Source of the DNA: Bacillota bacterium
GTDB lineage: Bacteria; Bacillota; UBA4882; UBA10575
Reading direction: 5' to 3'
Length of the DNA stretch: 33,058 bases
Assembly: GCA_012727895.1 (NCBI GenBank)
Contig: JAAYGG010000090.1
Coordinates: forward strand, 1-33,058
Within the stretch, counting starts at the first letter, position 1, and each line of letters begins with the position of its first letter. A program made the position numbers and the translations under genes. Of this stretch, positions 15,300-22,647 are shown one piece after another. A model generated the notes under the pieces. That model had not been told where the DNA came from, did not search any database, and worked only from the letters and a program-made list of their open reading frames with translations.

Positions 15300-16217
15300 C
15301 TATTCTTTCAGGCTGCCGGATAAACCCTCCAAAAAGTGCCTCTGGAAGAGGAGGAAAAAGACGATGGGAATCAGTATGGCAATGAACCCGGTGGCGATCA
15401 TGGCGTCGTAATCCTTGGCTATGGTGATACTATCCATCACCTGCAGTTTAATCGGGAGGGTATGCAGATTTTTACTGCGCAGGAGGATGAGGGGGACCAG
15501 GAAGTCATTCCAGACATACCTGAACTGGTAGATCGCCAGGGTGGAAAGGACCGGTTTTCCCAAGGGAAGAACTATCCACCACCAGATCCGGAATTTGCTG
15601 GCGCCGTCCACCACCGCCGCTTCAATCAGTGATATGGGCAGCCGTACATAGTACTGGCGCAAGAGGAAGACGCCAAAGGCGGAAGTTGAATAGAGCAGGA
15701 TCAGGCCGATATGTTTATTGTACAGGCCGTAACTTTGCATCACTTTGAATAACGGGGCCAGCATGGTGGTTATGGGCAGCATCATTGTGGCCAGGATGCA
15801 GTAGAAAATGACGTCCCGTCCGGGAAATTTTAAGAGGGCAAAGGCATAGGCCGCAAGGGAACAGACGAGCAAAGTCAGGATGATGGCGCCGGCTGTGACC
15901 AGAACGGAGTTGAGAAATCCTTGGTGCATCTGGTAACGGCCGATGGCCACCTTGAAAGATTCCAGTGAATAACTGCGAAAAGTCTCCCAGGGCGGCCCTT
16001 GTAAAATCCTGGGCGGGACATTAAAAATCTCCACTTTTGGCCGGAAAGAGGTGTCAAAGAGCCAAAGCAAAGGGGCAAGGTAGAACAGGGCAATGAAGCA
16101 CATCACCCCGATGGCCAGCCCGCGCCGGATCTTTTTCGCTTTTATCTTTGCGGTAATCTTCCGGGTAAGCCCAAACAGTCTCGTTTCCCTTTCCGGCGCC
16201 GGTTTGGATAGTGCCAT
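15300..16217 (-). CDS. Carbohydrate ABC transporter permease, MalG-like
   Basis: The 305-residue permease has a long polar head, six membrane segments (about 37-56, 100-125, 133-155, 165-185, 210-235, 270-290) and the EAA loop EAAVVDGASKFRIWWWIVLPLGKPVLS. The extended periplasmic loop after helix 1 (FDTSFRPKVEIFNVPPRIL) is typical of the MalG/UgpE class of CUT1 sugar importers. It forms the heterodimeric channel with the MalF-like permease 15 bases upstream. No ATPase gene lies in this operon. Confidence 0.92.
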   Translation of the reverse strand: MALSKPAPERETRLFGLTRKITAKIKAKKIRRGLAIGVMCFIALFYLAPLLWLFDTSFRPKVEIFNVPPRILQGPPWETFRSYSLESFKVAIGRYQMHQGFLNSVLVTAGAIILTLLVCSLAAYAFALLKFPGRDVIFYCILATMMLPITTMLAPLFKVMQSYGLYNKHIGLILLYSTSAFGVFLLRQYYVRLPISLIEAAVVDGASKFRIWWWIVLPLGKPVLSTLAIYQFRYVWNDFLVPLILLRSKNLHTLPIKLQVMDSITIAKDYDAMIATGFIAILIPIVFFLLFQRHFLEGLSGSLKE

Positions 16218-16232
16218 TACTTACGACCTCCT

Positions 16233-17183
16233 TTATACTTCATCTTCCGCCCGTCCCAGGCCGATCACGCGGATTTGCAAGAGGCTGACGGCCAGGATGA
16301 TGAGGAAGAGGATCCACCCGGCGGCAGTCGCGTAGCCAAACCGGAAATTACTGCGAAACGCGTGGTAGTAGATGTACGGGATCCCGGTCATGGCCTTCAT
16401 CCCCGGGCCAAAGCCGGCGTTGGGAAAGAGCATGAAGGAGTATTCAAACTGCATTAAGCCCCCGATGGCCGACATTACGGAGACAAAGGTCAAAGCCGGC
16501 CGCATCAAAGGGATAGTAATCTGCCAGAGGGTCCGGAAAGGCGATGCCCCGTCCAAATTGGCCACCTCGTAAATGGTGGGGTTAATTGATTGCAGGGAAG
16601 CAAGAAGGTAAACCATATGGTAACCGGTCCACTGCCAGAAGGAGACGATAATCATCAATAGGAGGCTGAGTTTGGGCTCGTAAAGCCAGTTGGTCTTATC
16701 CGGTAAACCCAAAACCCCCAGAAACCAGTTGACCATCCCGGTATCCCGCAGGAACATCATGCGGAAGAGCAGGGCGGCCACGACTGTGTTCATCAGGACC
16801 GGCACATAAAAAGAGGCCCGCAGGGCTCCCCGCAGCCGTCCGAAGATTTTGCTGTTCAAGATGACCGCCAGGACCAGTGCTGCCGGGATCTGTGTGATCA
16901 GGCAGCCGAAGGTATAGAGGAAAGTCCGGCCGATGGCCGGCCAGAAGTCCTGCTTGTCGGCGATGAGCTCGGCGAAGTTCGCCAGGCCGATCCACTCGCC
17001 GGGGTTAATCCCCTGCGCGTCGGTGAAGGCCAGCCGGATCCCGGAGAAATAGACATAAAGGTTAAAGGCGGCCATCAGGGCGACAAAAGGCAGGATAAAA
17101 AGATAGGGTTCAACCTGGGAAAACCGGATTCTTTTCCTCTGGTGCCTGCTGCGCAGGACGGCAATGGAACTCACCTGTCTCAA
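16233..17183 (-). CDS. Carbohydrate ABC transporter permease, MalF/UgpA-like
   Basis: The 316-residue permease has the usual CUT1 pattern: a cytoplasmic basic head (SRHQRKRIRF), first helix PYLFILPFVALMAAFNLYVYF, five further helices, and the EAA loop EVANLDGASPFRTLWQITIPLMRPAL. It sits between the solute-binding protein (upstream, separated by 121 bases with two hairpins) and the MalG-like permease. Together they should import an oligosaccharide, powered by a shared ATPase encoded elsewhere. Confidence 0.92.
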   Translation of the reverse strand: MRQVSSIAVLRSRHQRKRIRFSQVEPYLFILPFVALMAAFNLYVYFSGIRLAFTDAQGINPGEWIGLANFAELIADKQDFWPAIGRTFLYTFGCLITQIPAALVLAVILNSKIFGRLRGALRASFYVPVLMNTVVAALLFRMMFLRDTGMVNWFLGVLGLPDKTNWLYEPKLSLLLMIIVSFWQWTGYHMVYLLASLQSINPTIYEVANLDGASPFRTLWQITIPLMRPALTFVSVMSAIGGLMQFEYSFMLFPNAGFGPGMKAMTGIPYIYYHAFRSNFRFGYATAAGWILFLIILAVSLLQIRVIGLGRAEDEV

Positions 17184-17194
17184 CTCCTTTTTTA

Positions 17195-17232
17195 CGACGG
17201 CAGGGAAGCAAGATACTGCTTCCCTGCTGTCG
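17195..17232. repeat. Long intercistronic hairpin between binding protein and permeases
   Basis: CGACGGCAGGGAAGC (17195-17209) pairs with GCTTCCCTGCTGTCG (17218-17232) with a single non-Watson-Crick position and an eight-base loop. No T run follows on the minus strand. Its place after the binding-protein gene recalls the malE-malF hairpins that protect upstream mRNA and lower downstream expression. Confidence 0.8.
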
Positions 17233-17278
17233 CCTGCTCAGTTGCTCGTGTATGTCTGTTCTTTAGAGGAGGATGATT

Positions 17279-17294
17279 CGCGCGCTTGCGCGCG
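17279..17294. repeat. GC-only hairpin next to the binding-protein stop codon
   Basis: CGCGCGC (17279-17285), TT, GCGCGCG (17288-17294): a perfect inverted repeat 11 bases past the stop codon of the binding-protein gene. Similar GCGCGC runs occur at about 25299-25309 and 32473-32490. Confidence 0.55.
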
Positions 17295-17304
17295 CCGGTT
17301 TTTA

Positions 17305-18567
17305 CTACTTGAGACGCTTCAAAGCGCGCGCCTGTGCCTCTTTTAACCCTGCTTCCACTGAGACGTTGCCTGCGGCGATCTCTGTGAACTGGGTGTTGAA
17401 ATCAATGGAGACCGCGTCCCAGAAGATGTCGCCCGTGTTGATCCAGGGGATCTCCTTGGCCAGCTCAATCTGGAGCAAGCCCAGTTTCTGCCCGCCAAAC
17501 CGCGGATCCGGCTGTTTGAAGACTTCATGATCCCAGACCGAGGAGAGCGGCGGGAGCATTTTCGCGTCCTTATAACGGATATGCAGGTATTCCTCTTCGT
17601 ATTGCATGTATTCGATGATTTTGTAAAGCTTGTCGGGGTTCTTGGCCAGCCTGGTGATGGCCATGAAGGACCCGCCCCAGGATGAGGTCCGCGGCCCGCC
17701 TTCCTTATAGAGCGGCAGGTCTCTGACGCGGAACTCGTATTTCCCGGTCTCCACTGCGGCATCCACCTGGCTAATCCACCAGTCGGGGCTGGTATACGAA
17801 GCCATTGTCCCGTTGGCCAGCAGGGCGCTGAAGTTACCCCAGTCCCAGTTGCACATTACTCCGGAATTGATCTTGTCGACCCACCATTTCACGAATTCCC
17901 GCATTTCCGGGGTGTCCAGGGTGGGACGGCCTTTGTCGTCCAGGACCTGGATCCCGGTCTGCTGCCAGATCATCCACATGGTGGCCGCCAACCCCGCTGC
18001 GTCGTAAGGCAGGGCATAGACCTTCTTTTCAGCGTATAATTTCTTGGCCGCTTCAAAGAACTCGTCCCAGGTCTTGATCTTGGCCATATCTACGCCAACG
18101 GACTTCCAGATGGTGTCGTTGTAAACCAGGACAACCGGGTGCACGTCGTGGGGAAGCCCGTAGACATGCCCGCCGTAGGTGGTCCAGGCGACACGGCCTT
18201 TGGGAACCTTCGCGAAGACCTTGGATTTCTTCACATATTTATCCAAAGGAATGACCAGGCTTTTTTTCGGGTCGGCGTCGAGGATCTGGTTCTGCTCAAT
18301 CCGCCACTCAATGATATCCGGGTAATCAATACCGGCCATCATTGTTGCCTGCAATGTTTCGACAAAGGCGGTTTCGGGGACATTTTCAATCACAAGGGTG
18401 ATGCCGAATTTCTTCTCGATCTCCGCTTTTCTGGCTTCCCACTCCTCAATGTTGTTCGCGGCAAAGCTCCAGAAAACAACCTTATCTTTGGCCAGCCCGT
18501 TATTGGCGAAAAGGGCAACGGCCAAAACCAGTGTCAACAGGACGACCGCCAGTTTCCTCCGTGACAT
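17305..18567 (-). CDS. Extracellular sugar-binding protein, family 1 (operon-leading)
   Basis: The 420-residue protein has a signal peptide (SRRKLAVVLLTLVLAVALFANNGLA) and a mature part starting KDKVVFWSF, with family-1 features: VETLQATMMAGIDYPDIIEW, VYGLPHDVHPVVLVYNDTIWKSVGVD, TWDEFFEAAKKLYAEKKVYALPYDAAG, MASYTSPDWW. It has no lipobox Cys. It should deliver an oligosaccharide to the two permeases encoded downstream. The ATG is preceded by AAAGGAGGAG. It follows the histidine kinase gene by 111 A+T-rich bases that may hold a promoter, though I cannot define one. Confidence 0.9.
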   Translation of the reverse strand: MSRRKLAVVLLTLVLAVALFANNGLAKDKVVFWSFAANNIEEWEARKAEIEKKFGITLVIENVPETAFVETLQATMMAGIDYPDIIEWRIEQNQILDADPKKSLVIPLDKYVKKSKVFAKVPKGRVAWTTYGGHVYGLPHDVHPVVLVYNDTIWKSVGVDMAKIKTWDEFFEAAKKLYAEKKVYALPYDAAGLAATMWMIWQQTGIQVLDDKGRPTLDTPEMREFVKWWVDKINSGVMCNWDWGNFSALLANGTMASYTSPDWWISQVDAAVETGKYEFRVRDLPLYKEGGPRTSSWGGSFMAITRLAKNPDKLYKIIEYMQYEEEYLHIRYKDAKMLPPLSSVWDHEVFKQPDPRFGGQKLGLLQIELAKEIPWINTGDIFWDAVSIDFNTQFTEIAAGNVSVEAGLKEAQARALKRLK

Positions 18568-18678
18568 AAGAAGTTCTCCTCCTTTTAATAATATTTTAAC
18601 AATCTACATTTATTATCCGATGGGCGGCCGTTTTTTGCCAGGGGGATTTTTCTTCAACAAAAGGAGGAGACTTTTTCA

Positions 18679-20229
18679 CTAATTCCCAGAGGTGTCGATT
18701 TTTTCTCGGCAGCGCAGCACCACCTCGACGGTGGTACCTTCGCCCGGGGTGGTGAAGAGGTTGAGGAAGCCCTGGTGCGCCTTGATTACCCGGTGACAAT
18801 AGGCAAGCCCCATGCCCCAGTTGGTCTTTGAGGATTTGGTGGAGAAAAAGGGGCGGAAAACTTTCCGCAGGTTTTCCCGGGAAATTCCGGGCCCGTTATC
18901 GACTATCCGGATATAACCCCATTCATACTCCCGCCCGGTTTCCACGACAATCCGGGGGGAGAAGTTCCCGTTGAAATTTTGCTTTACCGCGTCGGTGGCG
19001 TTTTGCACCAGGTTCTCCAGGACGGAGACCAGGTGCTCCCGGTCGCCCCAAACATAGACCGGTTTCCCGGCCGACTCCTGGATGGTAATGCCGGTAAGGC
19101 GCCCGGCACACCGGTGCTTGGCCTCTTCCCATAATTCGTTCCAGGACAGAACTGCCGTTTTCACCTGCAGCCTCCCGGATTGGATATAGAGGATGTCCAG
19201 GTGGGTCAGGGTCTCGGTGCAGATCTCGTCGATCCACTGGATATGCCGGTGGATTTTCTCCATCTTTTCGTCGCTGGGCGGCGGTAATTCGCGGGTGATC
19301 ATCTTAACCGCCGTTTGAATGGCGAAAAAGCGGTTTTTAAAAGTATGCAAAGCCAGGCGAACGGCCCTGTTGGCCATGGTGATCTGCCAGTCCAGGTCCA
19401 GGGGGCCGATCCGCCAGGTCCCTAAGAAACCGTATTTAATGATGGAGAGCATCACCGCACCCAGCGCCGCCAGGCCCGCAAAGGGAAGGGCCTGCAGGTA
19501 AGTGGTGTCAAAGATCGGGTAATCAACAACGGGCAACAGGGTGGTGGCGAGGGAATAGGCATTGAAAATACTGGCCGGTCCCAGACCGAAGAGGACCACG
19601 GAGAAGATGGAGAGGATCCCGCAGCCGATGGCGACCCCCAGCGCTTGTGCGCGCTTCTGCAAAATCGAGGTTGTTGCCATTAACCGGAAGATCCGGAAGA
19701 GGGAATAGGATAGCATGAGAATAACCGTCCAGAGGGCTGCGGTATCCATCAGGCGGAGGGAGTTCTCCCATTTCGCCCGTGCCGGGGTCCCCAAGAGCAC
19801 CGCGCCTTTTTTGAAAAGATGGAAGAGGCGCAAGGGGTCGTAGAGCCACAACAGGAGGCCGGCCAGGGCCAGGAGGATCCCGGCTGCTGCATAGTGGCCC
19901 GGCCCCCATTTTTTCACCGTGTACGAAAAAGCAAACCCGACCACGGAGATGACGAACCAGATCATACTCCATAAACGGAAACGGATAAAGCTGTCGAGGG
20001 AGAAATGGGACAAGAGACGCCAGGCCCAACTGGGCTTGTCCAGGGGGATGATAAGCATAAACCCTTCCAGTTGGTAATTGCCAAACCTTGCAATATACCC
20101 GGTTAGCCCCAGGATGCAGCAGCCAAAGGCAAAAAGGATCATCCCCAGCCAGATCGCCTGGTATCCCCGGGGCACTCTGGCCAACATAAAGAGGGCAAAG
20201 ACCAGGAATAAAATGGCAATTAGCGGCAA
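18679..20229 (-). CDS. Membrane-bound sensor histidine kinase
   Basis: The 516-residue protein has an N-terminal membrane region of about seven or eight helices (1-~270) without a large extracytoplasmic domain, then a kinase core: phosphoacceptor His295 in RLALHTFKNRF, N-box ENLVQNATDAV (~405-415), G1 DNGPGI (~444-449), F-box FRPFFSTK and G2 GMGLAYCHRVI (~472-482). The membrane-embedded sensor suggests it detects a membrane signal or the transporter itself. The start is TTG at 20229 with GGAGGG ten bases upstream. It opens the minus-strand region that ends with the LuxR-type response regulator, with the sugar-transport genes between them. No receiver domain is present, consistent with that separate partner. 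Confidence 0.9.
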   Translation of the reverse strand: MPLIAILFLVFALFMLARVPRGYQAIWLGMILFAFGCCILGLTGYIARFGNYQLEGFMLIIPLDKPSWAWRLLSHFSLDSFIRFRLWSMIWFVISVVGFAFSYTVKKWGPGHYAAAGILLALAGLLLWLYDPLRLFHLFKKGAVLLGTPARAKWENSLRLMDTAALWTVILMLSYSLFRIFRLMATTSILQKRAQALGVAIGCGILSIFSVVLFGLGPASIFNAYSLATTLLPVVDYPIFDTTYLQALPFAGLAALGAVMLSIIKYGFLGTWRIGPLDLDWQITMANRAVRLALHTFKNRFFAIQTAVKMITRELPPPSDEKMEKIHRHIQWIDEICTETLTHLDILYIQSGRLQVKTAVLSWNELWEEAKHRCAGRLTGITIQESAGKPVYVWGDREHLVSVLENLVQNATDAVKQNFNGNFSPRIVVETGREYEWGYIRIVDNGPGISRENLRKVFRPFFSTKSSKTNWGMGLAYCHRVIKAHQGFLNLFTTPGEGTTVEVVLRCREKIDTSGN

Positions 20230-20409
20230 GGCTGCCTCACCCTCCTTCTCCCAAGTAATATTTCTTTGTTTTCCACCGTATTCCTGCCGGAATTTTCCGC
20301 CGCAGCTATAATCAGGTTTGATGCAGGCATTTTCCCGGCTTTAGGGGTACCTTTCCGGCATACGGTTTGGATCCAACCATGCCCGCATTTGGTTATCCGG
20401 GGGAAAGAT

Positions 20410-20438
20410 TTGTTTTTGCTGTGCGGATGCGGTATAAT
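20410..20438 (+). promoter_or_regulatory. Promoter of the DUF134 gene
   Basis: TTGTTT (20410-20415), 17-base spacer, TATAAT (20433-20438), 26 bases before the start codon. Confidence 0.75.
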
Positions 20439-20464
20439 CAAAGAAGAGAGAAGGGGTGAGTGCA

Positions 20465-20935
20465 GTGGCCAGGCCGCCAAAAGAGCGCCGTGTAGAGTAC
20501 CTGCCGGTGGTGACAGCCTTTAAACCCGCGGGTCTCCCCAAGGCCGCCCTGGAAGAAGTAGTACTTACCGTAGAAGAGTTGGAAGCTGTGCGCCTTAAGG
20601 ACCTGGAAGGGCTGGAGCAAGAAGAATGCGCCGCCAGGATGGAAATTTCCCGCCCAACCTTCCAGCGGATTTTAGGGACAGCCCGTGCCAAGATCGCGGA
20701 TGCGCTTATTAACGGCAAAGGGCTGCGGATTGAGGGCGGTAATTACCAGTTGGCCGCCGGCAGGTTCCAGTGCCGGTCCTGCCTCTCCTATTTTGATCTT
20801 TCGTTCCCGCCCGGGCGTCCGGTGGCCAAACTAGTCTGCCCCCGGTGCGAGTACCCGCACCCCCGCCGGGTGGAGGACGGGCCCGGCCATGGCCGCCGTT
20901 TCCGGGGCCGCCACGGCCGGAGAGGTCCCGGATAA
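20465..20935 (+). CDS. DUF134 putative DNA-binding protein fused to a zinc ribbon
   Basis: The 156-residue protein begins ARPPKERRVEYLPVVTAFKPAGLP, the standard DUF134 opening, followed by a sigma-70-region-4-like helix-turn-helix (LTVEELEAVRLKDLEGLEQEECAARMEISRPTFQRILGTARAKIADALING). Residues ~100-135 carry a CxxC ... CxxC pair (CRSC, CPRC), a probable zinc ribbon, and the tail is Arg/Gly/His-rich. The usual family member is shorter and lacks one or both additions. GTG 20465 is chosen because GGGG lies eight bases upstream and the family begins at ARP; GTG 20456 is the alternative. It is a candidate regulator of the Mrp / DUF5320 genes, since the families co-occur, but no shared operator is seen at its own promoter. 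Confidence 0.85.
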   Translation: MARPPKERRVEYLPVVTAFKPAGLPKAALEEVVLTVEELEAVRLKDLEGLEQEECAARMEISRPTFQRILGTARAKIADALINGKGLRIEGGNYQLAAGRFQCRSCLSYFDLSFPPGRPVAKLVCPRCEYPHPRRVEDGPGHGRRFRGRHGRRGPG

Positions 20936-21045
20936 AAGATTGCAGAGCCGCTAACGCGGCGGATAACCGCATGGGGCCGGAGGGCTTGTCTTTTTGACTG
21001 GTTAAAACCGATCAAATTAAATTGGTTAGATTAAAATAAAAACAA

Positions 21046-21090
21046 AAACCGGGCTTTGGCTCTTAACCAAAGCCCGGTTTTTTCTTTTTT
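21046..21090. terminator. Bidirectional terminator between DUF134 and aspartokinase genes
   Basis: AAACCGGGCTTTGG (21046-21059) and CCAAAGCCCGGTTT (21067-21080) form a perfect 14-bp stem with a seven-base loop. T runs follow on both strands, so it serves both convergent genes; it reaches the aspartokinase stop codon. Confidence 0.93.
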
Positions 21091-22405
21091 ATTCAACAAA
21101 GGCCTGATAAATCGCGCGGATTGATGCTTCAAAATCCTCGGTGGCCACCCCGACAATGATATTAATCTCACTGGAACCCTGGTCGATCATACGGACGTTG
21201 ATCCCGGCATTAGCCAGCGCAGTAAAGAGCCGAGCGGCGATCCCGGGGGTGTAGGCCATGCCCCGGCCGACCGTGGCGATCAAAGCCATGTTGGAAAAGA
21301 CCTCAAGGGTGTCGGGGTCAAACTCCTCCCGGATCGCGGCCAGGACCGGTTCGAGTTTCCCGTCCAACTGGGAATCGGCGATCACCACCGAAATGGTGTC
21401 GATCCCCGACGGCATGTGTTCAAAGGAGATTTCATGCTCCTCAAGGATGGAAAGAAGCCGCCGGGCAAAACCCAACTCCGAATGGATTAAGGCTTTTTCC
21501 AGGGCGATAACGGTAAAATCCTTGCGCCCGGCGATGCCGGTAATCTTCCCCGGTTTGGTCAGGGGTTCATCATCACTGACAATGAGCGTGCCGGCAGCCT
21601 CCGGATCGTTGGTATTCCGGATCCATACCGGGATGCCGGTCTCGCGTACGGGAAAGATCGCCTCGTCATGAAGGACGCCGGCGCCCATATAAGCGAGCTC
21701 GCGCAGTTCACGGTAGGTGATCCTCTCAATCGGTTTGGGGTTTTCGACGATCCGGGGGTCCGCCATCAGGAAACCGGAGACATCGGTCCAGTTTTCATAG
21801 ACGTCTGCCTGGACCCAGCGGGCAATGATGGCCCCGGTGATATCGGAACCGCCGCGGGGGAAGGTCTTGATCTCGCCGTTGGGCAGCGTGCCGTAAAACC
21901 CGGGGATCACCGCCCGCGGGTGTTGCGCCAGGCGGCTGGCCACCGCTTTCCCGGTCCGTTCGGGGTCGTAGGTCCCGTTGGCATTGAAAAAGATAATCTC
22001 CGCTGCATCGACAAAATCATACCCTAAGAGTTCGGCCAGGATCAGCCCGCCGAGAAACTCCCCCCGGCTGGCCGCGTAATCGGCCGTCGCCCCGGCGGCG
22101 ATTTTCCCTTTAATCTCTGCCAGGTGGTCCTGGAGGTCAAGGGAAAGACCGAGTTCACGGATGATCTCCAGGTAACGGTGGGCAATGAGATTAAAGGTAT
22201 CGTCAAAGGGCTTGCCCTGCCGTGCCTGGTCGTGACAGAGGTAAAGCAGGTCGGTGATTTTCTGGTCACCGGGGTGACGCTTGCCCGGAGCAGAATTGAT
22301 GATGTAACGCCGCTTTTCATCGGCAGTGATGATCTTTTGCACTTTCCGGAATTGTTCGGCAGAAGCCAGGGAAGTCCCGCCGAATTTGGCCACTTTGATA
22401 TCCAT
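21089..22405 (-). CDS. Aspartate kinase (monofunctional, two ACT domains)
   Basis: Aspartokinase phosphorylates aspartate, the first step toward lysine, threonine, methionine and diaminopimelate. The 438-residue protein has KFGGTS at its N-terminus, the SAPGKR...DQKITDLL segment, RGGSDITG in the active site, and two C-terminal ACT domains (~305-438; ending GINVRMIDQGSSEINIIVGVATEDF), which normally bind lysine or threonine as feedback inhibitors. Length and motif order fit the clostridial single-function class. The ATG has AGGAGAGG upstream. No lysine-riboswitch signature is seen in the short leader, only the hairpin at 22447-22472. It stands alone, with no other pathway gene nearby. Confidence 0.93.
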   Translation of the reverse strand: MDIKVAKFGGTSLASAEQFRKVQKIITADEKRRYIINSAPGKRHPGDQKITDLLYLCHDQARQGKPFDDTFNLIAHRYLEIIRELGLSLDLQDHLAEIKGKIAAGATADYAASRGEFLGGLILAELLGYDFVDAAEIIFFNANGTYDPERTGKAVASRLAQHPRAVIPGFYGTLPNGEIKTFPRGGSDITGAIIARWVQADVYENWTDVSGFLMADPRIVENPKPIERITYRELRELAYMGAGVLHDEAIFPVRETGIPVWIRNTNDPEAAGTLIVSDDEPLTKPGKITGIAGRKDFTVIALEKALIHSELGFARRLLSILEEHEISFEHMPSGIDTISVVIADSQLDGKLEPVLAAIREEFDPDTLEVFSNMALIATVGRGMAYTPGIAARLFTALANAGINVRMIDQGSSEINIIVGVATEDFEASIRAIYQAFVE

Positions 22406-22446
22406 GCCGTTATCCTCTCCTGTTCCGTGCGGGCGAAAATTTGGAC

Positions 22447-22472
22447 AACGCGGCGCATTAAGGCGCCGCGTT
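22447..22472. repeat. Strong GC hairpin upstream of aspartokinase
   Basis: AACGCGGCGC (22447-22456) and GCGCCGCGTT (22463-22472) form a perfect ten-base-pair stem with a six-base loop. It lies 42 bases before the aspartokinase start in its leader; no T run adjoins it. Confidence 0.7.
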
Positions 22473-22647
22473 CACGTACCGCTGACATTACTTCCTATAT
22501 TAAGTTTTTCCACTGCAGATGTCAAGGGGTTCCGCAGGTATTTGTGTTTTAAGGCCGGTCCCAGCCTTCAAACAAACGAATATATTAAATTATCCGGCGG
22601 ATAAAAGCGTAATGACGCGATTATCTAAAAAGGCAGGGATAACAACC

